A stretch of 64,000 nt of DNA from Neoarius graeffei (GCF_027579695.1 NC_083583.1:22290599-22354598); one strand, 5' to 3'. Shown: positions 56,601-64,000, counted from the first letter of the stretch. Notes: generated from the letters alone by a model not told the origin. A program made the numbers and translations.

Positions 56601-58794
56601 TTATAAAAAGAAAAGCGCAGAATGTGAATATCGAAATTTAGATGTGCTACAAGTCTATGAAGGCTTTTTTCCAATAAATTAAAAAGTGACAAACATTTTT
56701 AATTCACTATTTGGAGTATTTAAAATTTAACTAACAAGAAGTGCTCGATTATGATGCTCAAAAATCATTCATGAAATGGACGAAATGCAGGTGTCAGGTA
56801 GTGGATGGGCGGCACGGCGGTGTAGTGGTTAGTGCTGTCGCCTCACAACAAGAAGGTTCTGGGTTCGAGCCCAGCAGCCGACGGGGGGCTTTCTGTGTGG
56901 AGTTTGCATGTTCTCCCCGCGTCAGTGTGGGTTTCCTCCGGGTGCTCCGGTTTCCCCCACAGTTCAAAAACATACAGTTCGGTTAACGTGGGGCGGCCTT
57001 GGGCTGAAGTGCCCTTGAGCAAGGTACTTGACCTCTGACTGCTCTCCGAGCGATGTAGTATGGCTGCCCACTGCTCTGGGTGTGTGCACTACTTCAGATG
57101 GGTTAAAAGTGCATATTCTGGACCAATTTTGTGGGGGGTTTTTATATGAAAGCATGTCCCTTTACACACTCGTCCAGAAGGGTAATTTTGCACAAGCTCA
57201 TCTGTCTACAGCAGAAAAAAAATAAAACGCGTCTGGAAAAATCCCAAGGGAGTCTGGAGCCAGAATCGTGACGTTACCTGCGGAAGCGCCAGCAGGCTGC
57301 GCGAGCTTTGCACGGTTTCAGTGCACAGCCTGTGTAGACCAAGCACTCCCATTTCTCTCTCACTGTCCAGTCTTTTGGAAAACGATGAGTACTAATCCTA
57401 TCAAGATTGGTGTTGCTACACCCTCCTACGATACATCTGTTAACCATTTTAATAATTACGCGATAACGTTGAAGAAATTTGCAGAAAACCACCAGGTCGT
57501 TTTCTCATAAACAAACCAGCGCTGACGTAGGATTCAGAAGGAGGCGTCCCACATGTGACGTCACGAAAATCAATGTTTCCTGGGAAATCCAAATGCCAAG
57601 TTTTTTTCAGAGGCGGACCAATTCGCCTCAAATGGCTTGATTTCAACTGAATTTTGCCGGTATTGCGCAAGGTAAAAAAAAAATTGCACAAAATGCAGAA
57701 TGTTACAAATATCTGACCAAAGTTTAATATAAAATAGGAGAATTACATTGATCTTGCTCCTGAATTTACCCGCGATATGCACTTTAAATGCAGAGGATGA
57801 ATCTCACTGATTCATCATATAAAGATTATACGAAACACATTCTCGGAAAACAAAGTACATGATTTATAACTTGAACATTTCCTAATTCCACAGGTCACTT
57901 TATACTCTTGCATTTTATTATATTTTTGCTGCTGCATAATTTAAATTTAATACACTTCATATTTAATTCCGTTCTGAGCCAAATTGCAACGAAATTTCGT
58001 TCTATGTACACTTGTTGCATACTGAATGACAATAAATGTTGTCCAAGCGTACCTTAGGGGTACAATGGCTTGTCACTGGGGCAGGACCCTCTACAGTAAG
58101 GTACAATTTAGATACTGTTTGGGACCACATATGTACCTTTTTGTCCCTATAAAAGGTACACATTTCAAGTTACCTTGAAGTCTAGACCTAGGGGGTACAT
58201 TTGTGTAGATTGTATTTTGGGGGACAGAAACTGACTCCTCCTGTAACTGCACAGAATGCATACATTTATGGTCCCAAATGACTCACTGATCAGGTGTCAG
58301 GACTCCCGTGAGTCATTTAGATGCTGTATTTGTTATAAATGAGAATATAAAAGAATCCTGGGGTGTACATTGTGTGAAGCCAGTTCACCTGTGTCCTGCT
58401 CCTTTCACTAACAAACACACGGCTACACCTTTCCGGTTTGATATGTGACGCCACCTTGCCATATCTCACCTTTCGTTACTACAATACCCACCTCTCTGAC
58501 TTTCACTACTCGTTAATACACAAATTATTTTTAAAAAATCCTCAATTTGAACATGACAGTCACACTACTGAGTTGAGTTTTCCTAGAAGTTAAAGTCCAC
58601 GTGGCCCACGTCCACGTTTAGACCGAGACACAACATTAACACGCACTAACAGCCATAACATCAACATCCTACCAAACACATCACTATGACTTAAAATTGA
58701 CTCGAACCTGATCGCCTTGGAAAGTTTCTGGTGCTGCGAACTCGGTAAAACCGGTGTTTAAATTCCTCCGTGTGTCGCCATTCGGCGCCGCCAT
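38643..58794 (-). CDS. pprc1: PGC-1-related transcriptional coactivator (PRC), 12 exons
   Basis: Exons in gene order: 58794-58708, 53300-53175, 52919-52773, 52625-52554, 51228-49782, 45747-45697, 44843-44240, 43788-43597, 43512-43446, 43350-43229, 42857-42706, 38743-38643. They total 3168 nt (1055 residues) and stay in phase. The protein is a nuclear coactivator of NRF-1 and related factors that drives mitochondrial and growth genes. Seen: an acidic N-terminal region (EASLLSAFSEMLD, LSPFDTLPDSKL), a long low-complexity exon 5 with VDLVRHMHPYSLR, then LTPPATPP and DHDYC (44623-44637, the HCF-1-binding tetrapeptide context), an SR-rich stretch, an RRM (VVYVGRI; DNYGFVTYYN; CFGGRRQFCQSNY) and the family C-terminus LDFDSLLKQAQRG. 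RRM wording (FGGRRQFC...DLDSNRD) and the neighbouring oga favour PPRC1 over PGC-1alpha/beta. Shorter than human PPRC1 (1664). The exon 1 and exon 8 donors (GTTCGA, GTCGGC) are weak, so those borders are least certain. Confidence 0.92.
39418..39715 (+). pseudogene. THAP exon with an internal coding minisatellite
   Basis: [30 protein letters not shown], then tandem units repeating the EEKRQREW-IGFFQKR theme, ending at a GAG|GTAAAC donor. The frame is open throughout. The THAP tryptophan segment is multiplied, which would be unlikely to fold as a normal THAP domain. Confidence 0.7.
39485..39645 (+). repeat. About 40 bp tandem repeat, 4 units, in the THAP exon
   Basis: Each unit has the form GAGGAGAAGAGGCGGAGAGA followed by G(A/T)TTGG-TTTTTCC. 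Copy 1 at 14.7-14.86 kb has about three units, so the number has changed between copies. Confidence 0.75.
39939..40169 (-). pseudogene. Family B partner-gene 5' exon
   Basis: [20 protein letters not shown] followed by YVYEP and NVAHWFDH, then an acidic Ser/Asp stretch. The KPY(M/V)YEP motif recalls fish proteins annotated as P2X7-like C-terminal (zinc-binding) domain proteins, which are often repeat-borne; this link is a memory-based inference. Confidence 0.5.
40984..42593 (+). mobile_element. Full-length Tc1 element with about 210 bp inverted ends, in pprc1 intron 11
   Basis: Begins CAGTGGTGCTTGAAAGTTTG and ends in the complement, with TA on both sides (40982-40983, 42594-42595). The arms extend about 120-210 bp with high identity. 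It contains one nearly intact transposase. Confidence 0.92.
41351..42373 (+). pseudogene. Tc1 transposase with one nonsense codon and a lost catalytic residue
   Basis: ATG at 41351 (MARTKEISEDLRKSVVDVHQ), paired helix-turn-helix region, then ILWTDETKIELFG (first Asp), VKHGGGSIVVWAYF, VMQQDNNPKHT (second Asp) and SPDFNPIKMLWKDLK. An in-frame TGA at 42209-42211 is followed by 53 more codons in the same frame to the normal stop (42371-42373). The usual third acidic residue (Glu in NPIENLW) is Lys. Total about 340 codons, normal for Tc1; inactive. Confidence 0.9.
46061..46799. mobile_element. Near-perfect palindromic MITE
   Basis: Ends TTTAAAGGAACAGTCCACCG and its complement. The two arms (about 46061-46425 and 46436-46799) match almost base for base, around a short centre at about 46430 (GATACGGAGCTCAGATATC). 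Two near-identical 74-codon frames on opposite strands are simply a result of the palindrome. No coding role. Confidence 0.9.
46869..47944 (-). pseudogene. Tc1-like transposase, single frameshift
   Basis: Part 1 (47944 to about 47465) has MGRGSPIPLILCRQIVEQYQ, the HTH TVHNIIKRFRESGRI and AHLKWTVAKWK. Part 2 in the next frame has VLWSDESKFEVL, SLMVWGCISTCGMG, IFQHDNAKPHTA and SPDLSPIENIW. All three catalytic residues (Asp, Asp, Glu) are present; a one-base loss near 47465 breaks the frame. Confidence 0.9.
48279..49157. mobile_element. GACTCG-rich hAT-like MITE containing a solo LTR
   Basis: Left CTTGTAGTACTCAAGTCCAG and right GTGACTCGACTACAACAC are inverted with many GACTCGA words. It interrupts an older SINE whose halves lie at 48243-48278 and 49158-49265 (GCGTCTGCTAAATGCC tail). 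Confidence 0.65.
48512..48953 (+). mobile_element. Probable solo LTR
   Basis: Starts TGTCACACCTGCGCGCC and ends CATCTCTGACA (TG...CA, with inverted TGTCA/TGACA). It has a TATA-like CTATATAAAAAC at about 48650 and AATAAA at about 48890 in the expected order. No flanking duplication was clear, so boundaries and class are tentative. Confidence 0.5.
51664..52492. mobile_element. THAP-bearing element family C, in pprc1 intron 4
   Basis: Ends TTAAAGCATATACGCAGAGC and TTCTGCGTATCTGCTTTAAA. Contains one + strand THAP-like frame, CGTCACAGCAGGAAG near the left and a TTTA repeat (52196-52218). End sequences resemble those of the 57103 element. Confidence 0.65.
51929..52187 (+). pseudogene. THAP domain remnant (family C)
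   Basis: From MPHRCIGAPTSN through KIWTRFVRSSQAHW to LLCSAHFTEDSY, LLTCVGYKPVLKEGAV. The C-terminal THAP half (Cys-x2-His, the -GYKPVLKEGAVP-like tail) is clear. The second N-terminal Cys appears lost, so the zinc site is broken. Confidence 0.65.
53390..53880. mobile_element. Fragment of a DNA element with a Crypton/KIAA1958-like N-terminus
   Basis: At 53474 (+) the sequence reads MAANRFVTVSEEE, stop (TGA), then QIMKENAVPKSTKDATKFGL to LFKG before a GTAAGG donor. N-termini of this form (PKSTK.AT..GLKLF) occur in fish tyrosine-recombinase-like (Crypton/DUF3504) proteins. Element ends not determined; in pprc1 intron 1. Confidence 0.5.
53944..54590. repeat. Dispersed repeat with TTATATAGCGCCTTTCAAG head
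   Basis: The TATAGCGCCTTTCAAG...GACGCTTTACAA start is a common fish interspersed repeat. The body has repeated ACATCGCTC(A/G)AACA and AGAGCGCTGG words. Only shadow frames. Confidence 0.5.
54591..56807. other. pprc1 intron 1, no recognised element
   Basis: About 2.2 kb of AT-rich sequence without recognisable coding or repeat structure beyond short A/T runs. Confidence 0.5.
56808..57102 (+). mobile_element. tRNA-derived fish SINE, 5' part, with a second SINE tail
   Basis: GGGCGGCACGGCGGTGTAG start, GGTTCGAGCCC box B, and GGTGCTCCGGTTTCCCCCAC. After about 56985 it passes into GAAGTGCCCTTGAGCAAGGT, the tail type also seen at 48250 and 49160. The THAP element at 57103 interrupts it. Confidence 0.75.
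57103..57787. mobile_element. THAP-bearing element family D, in pprc1 intron 1
   Basis: Ends TTAAAAGTGCATATTCTGG and CGCGATATGCACTTTAA are inverted and resemble family C. Holds one THAP exon on the - strand and TGTGACGTCACGAAAATC near the right end. The middle and any transposase are absent. Confidence 0.7.
57278..57447 (-). pseudogene. THAP exon (family D), open and with intact donor
   Basis: MVNRCIVGGCSNTN, STHRFPKD and VREKWECLV give the Cys-x4-Cys, FP and Trp parts of a THAP domain; ends CAG|GTAACG. Length 170 nt, so joining it to pprc1 exon 2 would shift the frame. Confidence 0.7.
58036..58245. mobile_element. GTACC-rich MITE, uninterrupted copy (inverted)
   Basis: Reverse complement matches the pieces at 5550-5610, 7078-7177 and 7467-7508, including GGGGTACAATGGCTTGTC. 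It gives the empty-site state for the hAT and the SINE at 5.6-7.5 kb. Confidence 0.75.
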
Positions 58795-58798
58795 CTTG
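58787..58798 (-). promoter_or_regulatory. YY1-type motif overlapping the pprc1 start codon
   Basis: CAAGATGGCGGC on the gene strand matches the YY1 downstream motif in which the ATG of the protein lies inside the site. Such sites mark TATA-less vertebrate promoters and fix start positions; function here is inferred. Confidence 0.5.
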
Positions 58799-58896
58799 AA
58801 ATTCACCCACATGTAGCGACTTAATTTTTTCTCTACCTGCATTCAGAGAAATTCCACCTTCTCTCTTCGGAGTTCGAACTCACGAGCCGGCTGCCG

Positions 58897-58901
58897 ATTG
58901 G
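58897..58901 (-). promoter_or_regulatory. CCAAT box (ATTGG) upstream of pprc1
   Basis: ATTGG about 105 bp upstream of the pprc1 ATG, with a second CCAAT on the opposite strand at 58949-58953. No TATA box was seen between these and the start codon. Confidence 0.35.
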
Positions 58902-59665
58902 ACAGCGTCAGTGTCAGTTGAATGTATTGATTACGAATGGGCTTTTAGCCAATCATAAAGAAGGAGGTGGGATTTATATGAAGTTGGGTAGGAAAAGAAG
59001 AATGAAAGAGCACGAGGACCTGTGGGTCGTTATGATGACACGTGGTATGAGTTTACCCGGGAAAAAAAAAAAGAAGATAAGTGCTGGGTATGAGAACATT
59101 TTGTAAGTTAGTCTAATTGTAGAACGGTGCATTTCACACAGTCCACTGGTATTGCTCTGTGAATGAAGGGTTTATTTAACTGTGTACGCATGTATAAGAC
59201 GCCGATATTAAACAAAAAGGTGTAAATTGTTGTAACAGGATAGTTCAGGGTGACACCTAGTGGCCGAACTCCACTATACAATACAGAACTGGTGGAGTTC
59301 TGGTGGAGAATGCAATTTACATCATAAATTATACATCAAAAATAAAATAAAACAGCTCTCTTTGCACTGTTTCATTTCACCTGAGTGATTAATTTTTTGT
59401 CTTTTCCATTTTCCAGATTACTGCTGTATTTAGCAGGGGCATAGCTGGGGGGTGTCCTGGGGTGCCTGTGACCCCCCTTGTCGGACCATATACATTTTTT
59501 CAATAGCCACATAAGAATATTAGAAAAGCGCCCAGTGTAATTTTTCTAGCATTTTTTTTTCAAACTAGATTGTCACCTCAGCCTAATTAGGGTTTCTATT
59601 GAGGTATTTCACCTGACGTCACAGGGTCACGTGACGCCCCGGTGTCCGCCATTTTGAACGTCAAG

Positions 59666-60069
59666 CTAGCTAATGTCAACAACAGTAGCTGGTATGTTAC
59701 TGTAGCAATGTTTACGTTCAGTCATTTGGATGACTGTTAAAACCTTTCAGTCTCAAGTTTTTCCTTTACTGGATTTACTAGTTTACTGAGCTAGCGCGCG
59801 CCGGCCACCGGGGAGCTAGCGCGCGCCGGCCGCCGGGGAGCTAGCGCGCGCCGGCCGCCGGGGAGCTAGCGCGCGCCGGCCGCCGGGGAGCTAGCGCGCG
59901 CCGGCCGCCGGGGAGCTAGCGCGCGCCGGCCGCCGGGGAGCTAGCTCAGTAAACTAGTAAATCCAGTAAAGGAAAAACTTGAGACTGAAAGGTTTTAACA
60001 GTCATCCAAATGACTGAACGTAAACATTGCTACAGTAACATACCAGCTACTGTTGTTGACATTAGCTAG
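59666..60069. repeat. Perfect 125 bp inverted arms flanking a 6 x 25 bp GC-rich tandem repeat
   Basis: Left arm 59666-59790 and right arm 59945-60069 read as exact complements (CTAGCTAATGTCAACAACAG at the outer end). Units start at 59789, 59814, 59839, 59864, 59889 and 59914: AGCTAGCGCGCGCCGGCCGC plus CGGGG, the first with one A for G, and a partial seventh. Confidence 0.9.
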
Positions 60070-60344
60070 TGCTAACAGCTAGCTGCTAGTGCACTGCTAC
60101 AACACAGACACCGACCCTAATAATACAGTTCTTGGTCATTGTCTGGTAACAGCAAATTTATAACGGGCCATGTCTCAACAGACTAAGAAGTTATTTCAAT
60201 GACATTTAATAACATTTTGTTTATCCTGAGGACCGAAAGTAAATGAAAATGTGAACAAACCTTAGCTGTAATAAGATGGCGACCACCGGCTCCAGGGACG
60301 ACCCGCTGATGTAGGCATGTTACCCAGCCTGACACAAAATATTT

Positions 60345-60656
60345 TTAGGCATCCAAACTCTTATACGCTTTCAGATCAATACCTGTGTATGGCGATGGGT
60401 TTTTAACGACATAGGTATACAGATCATGTGGGCCGAAGTCAGGTAAAGACGAGGGCTTCGTGGACTTCCGTACGTCAGTGAGCAATTCTGGTGGAAGCAG
60501 GTAAACGTCGTTCTCTAAGCCTGCTAACCTCAATTTTTGCAAATACCTCTCCCTCTGCTCGCCCTGTAAATGCCCTACGTCGCTGGATAGTGAAGGCGTT
60601 TTCTGCATCTCGCTCCTTTTTTCTTTTATGTTTTTCGTTTGTCGCCTTCCTCGCAT
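60345..60656 (-). pseudogene. Transposon partner-gene 5' exons
   Basis: MRGRRQTKNIKEKRSEMQK, then GEQRERYLQKLRLAGL, LLPPELLTDV, PSSLPDFGPHDLYTYVVKNP, TGIDLKAYKSLDA. Homologous to 33172-33501 ([20 protein letters not shown]). Open over 103 codons. The nuclease-like remainder expected from such fish proteins is absent. Confidence 0.6.
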
Positions 60657-60797
60657 TCAAACTGATTCGAGCCGTGCCGTCCAAAATGGCAGCATCACAT
60701 GACTTGGTCACGTGGGTGAAATACCTCAATAACCTTGTATGGACTTCCTGTAGTTTGGGCACAAAAACCCAGTTCCGCGCAAGCACAACACGATCGC

Positions 60798-61168
60798 ACT
60801 AGAAAGCAGAGCATTTTTTAACATAGTTACTGGGAGACCAACAGTGGCCAGATTTGGTCTCCTAGTCAATGCCAAACCAGCTTCACTGGGAGACCAAATT
60901 TTAAACCAAGTTATGTCTTATTTGGTTCAATCAGTTGCAATTAATTAACCAAGTACCATGTAAGTATACATTTAACAAGGAAAACTTGGCACTGCATTAA
61001 CTATGTTGATATTATGCTGGCTGAAACGAGGATTCGTAATGCGGCAATTTGCATCACAGAATATGCCGCAGCAGTGCAGCCGCATGGACTCTGGGGCCTG
61101 TGATTGTATTGCCCAGACCAGTTGGTCTCCTAGTGGAAAATACTTAAAAAATGCTCTGCTAGAAAGTA
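60798..61168. mobile_element. MITE with CTAGAAAGCAGAGCATTTTT ends
   Basis: Left AGCAGAGCATTTTTTAA is mirrored by TTAAAAAATGCTCTGCT at the right. Internal GGAGACCAA/TTGGTCTCC words repeat. Non-coding; nested in the 59434-61672 element. Confidence 0.7.
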
Positions 61169-61719
61169 TGGTCAAGCTGCCAGTGTAGCTGCAGTCTTTT
61201 TAGTTGCAAATTTCCTCTTGTGTTAATAATTCGCCATGTCAAAACAAGTGAAACTTTCCTCCTTCTTTCGACGTGAAGAGAGGTAAGCAATTTATTTTTT
61301 TTCCATCAAAGTTGCATTTTGTGGCTTGGAAGCTAAGTTTTAGTGTGCCGTTTCTAGAACACATCAAGACACAACACCTTTTACTTAGAAACATTTTGAC
61401 CGATGAGCAGTAAGACAACAAGAATAGAGAGATCTGCATCGGTTGACTAGGGTAAGATGTCGAGTCGCTATCCATACACTGCCAGATAAAGCTGATTTGG
61501 CCTAATCATTGTCTAACAGCTCGCAACATGAGATGAAACAATGATGCAAAGAACGCGTTATTTTCTCAAATGTATTCAACGTAGTTTTTTTTACAAACCT
61601 GCAGGTATGTACTCAGGCTGCCAGTCAGTGTGTGACACCTCCCCCCCTTGAAAAATCCTAGCTACGCCCCTGTTTAGTAATACATATTTTTATACAAAAT
61701 TACAATATTGTTGCATTGA

Positions 61720-62246
61720 GGGGCAGCATGGTGGTGTAGTGGTTAGCACTCTTGCCTCACAGCAAGAAGGTTCTGGGTTTGAGCCCAGTGGCTGACGGGC
61801 ACTTTTTCTGTGTGGAGTTTGCATGTGTCTGCATGGGTTTCCTCCCACAGTCCAAAGACATGCAGGTTAGGCTAATTCCATCCATCCATTATCTGTAGCC
61901 ACTTATCCTGTTCTACAGGGTCACAGGCAAGCTGGAGCCTATCCCAGCTGACTATGGGCGAGAGGCGGGGTACACCCTGGACAAGTCGCCAGATCATCGC
62001 AGGGCTGACACAGAGACAAACAACCATTCACACTCACATTCACACCTACAGTCAATTTAAAGCCACCAATTAGCCTAACCTGCATGTCTTTGGACTGTGG
62101 GGGAAACCGGAACACCCAGAGGAAACCCACACAGACACGGGGAGAACATGCAAATTCCACCCAAAAAGGCCCTCGCTGGCTACTGGGCTCGAACCCAGGA
62201 CCTTCTTGCTGTGAGGCGTCAGTGCTAACCACTAAACGCCGCCTGG
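61720..62246. mobile_element. Two SINE copies, head to head
   Basis: A + strand fragment (61720-61877, GTGGTGTAGTGGTTAGCAC) adjoins a nearly full - strand copy (61884-62246) of the 17438 family. Both are more diverged than the copies with visible TSDs. Confidence 0.75.
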
Positions 62247-62611
62247 TTAGGCTAATTGGCTACTCTAAATTGCCCATAGGTGTGGTTGTTTCCCAAGCCT
62301 GGAAACGGGAGGGTTGCAGCAGGAAGGGCATCCGACAAAAAACTATGCTCCAATTAATATGACATGTGGCTCAGCAGTGTCCACATGGACCCCAAACTGA
62401 TAATAGTGCTGGACAAGGAAGAAGAAGACAATACTGTTGCATTGCAGTATTTTTTTACCATGTTATTGCATTACTTACAATAGCATGCAAGTTTCATATC
62501 CAAGAAAGTGATCTTAGTTCTTCTTCTTCCCATAGATAGCAACATTTGAACAATCCATCATTGGTGTGTCTAGGGAATTTAAAATTGGCGAAGCCCAAGC
62601 TTTGATCAGTG

Positions 62612-62815
62612 GACAATTTAGAGTAGCCAGTTAGCCTAACCGCATGTCTTTGGCCTGTGGGGGAAACCGGAGCACCCCGAGGAAACCTACACAGACACAT
62701 GGAGAACATGCAAACTCCACATAGAAAGGCTCCTGTTGGCCACTGGGCTCAAACCCAAAACCTTCTTGCTGTGAGGCAAGGAGACAGTGCTAACCACTTC
62801 ACCACTGTGCCACCC
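62612..62815 (-). mobile_element. SINE fragment of the same family
   Basis: TTAGAGTAGCCAGTTAGCC, GGGGGAAACCGGAGCACC and the tRNA-like head at 62745-62815 in reverse. Truncated. Confidence 0.7.
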
Positions 62816-63327
62816 TGATCTTAGTTCATATGGCTTAAATTGTTGAAATACAGGATGTCCCAAAAGTCCCCATTCATAAGGGATCTTCTTCTTCTTCTTC
62901 TTCTTTTGGCTGCTCATGATCCACATATTTGATTTAGCATAGGTTTTACACCGGATGCCCTTCCTGATGCAACCCTCCCCAGTCTATCCGGGCTTGGGAC
63001 CAGCACTAAGTATGCACTGGCTTGTACAGCCCCAGTGGCTGGGTATTTTACCTAACCTGCATGCCTTTGAACTGTGGGAGGAAACCGGAGTACCTGAAGG
63101 AAACCCACACAGAAAGGCCCCCATCAGCCGTGAGGTTGGAACCCGGAACCCAGAAAGGTTCAAACCTCGACCTTGAGTTTTGATCTCCTTCATTCATAGG
63201 GGATATTAACATTTTTCAGCAAAATGTAACTTTATTTACAAAACACCCTATACATGATTGTCATTTCTTTGTAAACGTACACAGAGTCGTCTCCCCCGCT
63301 CATGATGTTGTGTCACCACATCTACAA
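62816..63327. repeat. Mixed repeat debris
   Basis: (TTC)n at 62884-62907, then TTTTACACCGGATGCCCTTCC, a segment common in fish SINE/LINE tails, and another SINE-body scrap (63060-63120, GGAGGAAACCGGAGTACC). No gene. Confidence 0.55.
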
Positions 63328-63489
63328 CCACGATTCCAAAAAAGTTGGGACAAAGTACAAATTGTAAATAAAAACAGAATGCAATAATTTACAAATCTCA
63401 AAAACTGATATTGTATTCACAATAGAACATAGACAACATATCAAATGTCGAAAGTGAGACATTTTGGAATTTCATGCCAAATATTGGCT
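63328..63489. mobile_element. Tc1-like terminal fragment (same family as 45920-48251)
   Basis: CAACCACGATTCCAAAAAAG, AGTTGGGACAAAGTACAAA and ATATCAAATGTCGAAA match the ends of the 45.9 kb element. It is cut off where Gypsy sequence begins. Confidence 0.75.
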
Positions 63490-64000
63490 CATTTGAAAGG
63501 GGGTCCTCCCCCTCCACCTCCTGGGACAGAACAGCCCCCAGCCCTCTGTCCGATGCATCCGTCTGCAAAACAAAGGGGAGAGAAAAGTCAGGGGAGTGTA
63601 ACAGTGGCCCCCCACACAGTGCAGCCTTTATTTAGAGAAAGCCTGCTGGCATTGCTCCGTCCACTGGACCGGATCTGGTGCTCCCTTTTTAGTGAGATCA
63701 GTCAGCGGGCTGGTGACGTCCAAATAATTAGGTATAAACCTACAATAGTAGCCAGCCAGCCCCAGGAACTGTCTCACCCCCTTTTTGGTCTTGGGCCTTG
63801 GGCAGGCCACAATTGCTGCTGTTTTATTGATTTGGGGACGCACCTGCCCATTGCCCAAGTGGAAGCCCAGATACCGTACTTCCACCTGCCCAATTGCACA
63901 CTTCTTCGGGTTGGCTGTGAGACCCGCTCGCCTCAGCGACCTAAGGACGGCCCTTAGGTATTCTAGGTGCCACGGCCAGTCATTACGATAAATAATAATG
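63490..64000 (-). mobile_element. Ty3/Gypsy retrotransposon pol fragment
   Basis: The - strand has a reverse transcriptase/RNase H junction: KKCAIGQVEVRYLGFHLG, then RQFLGLAGYYCRFIPNY and LTDLTKKGAPDPVQW. Beyond this is an RNase H-like start with [16 protein letters not shown] wording, in another frame. It runs off the right edge; no LTR is visible. Confidence 0.85.

Larger units (their letters stand above)
59597..60731. mobile_element. Hairpin element with GC minisatellite tip (ISL2EU-like, tentative)
   Basis: Ends TATTGAGGTATTTCACCTGA and GGGTGAAATACCTCAATA with subterminal TGACGTCAC and CCATTTTG(A/G)A, as in the 3.9, 22.0 and 32.6 kb elements. Left half is a 125 bp perfect inverted repeat around six 25 bp GC-rich units. 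The right half carries the partner-gene exon (60656-60345, -), including the same MRGRRQTK start as at 4525 and 22044. Confidence 0.75.
59434..61672 (+). mobile_element. hAT-like element with CAGGGGCATAGCTGG ends and nested insertions
   Basis: CAGGGGCATAGCTGGGG at left and CCTAGCTACGCCCCTG at right, flanked by TTTAG on both sides (59429-59433, 61673-61677). A short + exon at 61237 (MSKQVKLSSFFRREER, then GTAAGC) resembles the start of ZMYM/hAT-type transposon proteins. Two elements are nested inside. Only 5 bp of duplication is visible, so superfamily is tentative. Confidence 0.65.

Noticed and set aside
59789..59940. CRISPR-like array
   Set aside because: The units are contiguous identical 25-mers with no spacers, in a vertebrate transposon; it is a minisatellite.

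Overview
This 64 kb window is nuclear DNA of a vertebrate, almost certainly a ray-finned (teleost) fish. It holds three multi-exon genes with GT-AG introns. Introns and gaps between genes are packed with fish-type repeats: Tc1/mariner elements with a TA target, hAT elements with an 8 bp target duplication, tRNA-derived SINEs, THAP-bearing elements, L1-, L2- and RTE-type LINE pieces and a Ty3/Gypsy fragment. No prokaryotic, organellar or viral genome structure was seen.

Genes. (1) cant1, + strand, 11507-19154: three coding exons joining to 398 codons, a Golgi/ER calcium-activated nucleotidase. (2) An O-GlcNAcase (oga/mgea5-like) gene, - strand, 35052-23402: 16 exons whose joined length (2052 nt) is exactly in frame, giving 683 residues. 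(3) pprc1 (PGC-1-related coactivator, PRC), - strand, 58794-38643: 12 exons (3168 nt, in frame, 1055 residues) with LTPP, DHDYC, SR-rich, RRM and C-terminal motifs; its last exon lies about 4 kb from the rest. cant1 and oga converge; pprc1 lies head-to-tail upstream of oga. OGA and PPRC1 are also near neighbours in human (10q24), which supports both calls. Two perfect NRF-1-type palindromes lie upstream of oga; NRF-1 is the factor that PRC coactivates.

Layout. 1-7.5 kb: nested repeats (L1 fragment, hAT-like insert, Harbinger-like MITE, THAP element, and a MITE split by a hAT with 8 bp TSD and a SINE with 10 bp TSD). 7.5-11.4 kb: mostly unrecognised sequence plus a GTTTACATGCAC-ended MITE. 11.5-19.2 kb: cant1. 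19.2-23.4 kb: intergenic, with inverted second copies of two elements. 23.4-35.1 kb: oga with Tc1, SINE and a THAP/YqaJ-type element in introns. 35.1-38.6 kb: promoter, dispersed repeats and an RTE LINE tail. 38.6-58.8 kb: pprc1 with at least ten intronic elements. 58.8-64 kb: pprc1 promoter, a nested hAT-like/hairpin element, a cluster of SINEs and a Gypsy fragment.

The most unusual content is a set of non-autonomous DNA elements (3.9, 13.9, 22.0, 32.6, 39.1 and 59.6 kb, with looser relatives at 51.7 and 57.1 kb). They keep 5' coding exons (a THAP domain on one strand, a second protein on the other) while the middle is lost. In three of them the middle is a long inverted repeat tipped with GC-rich sequence, in one case six 25 bp tandem units between perfect 125 bp arms. 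I assign them tentatively to an ISL2EU-like group; this needs a database comparison.
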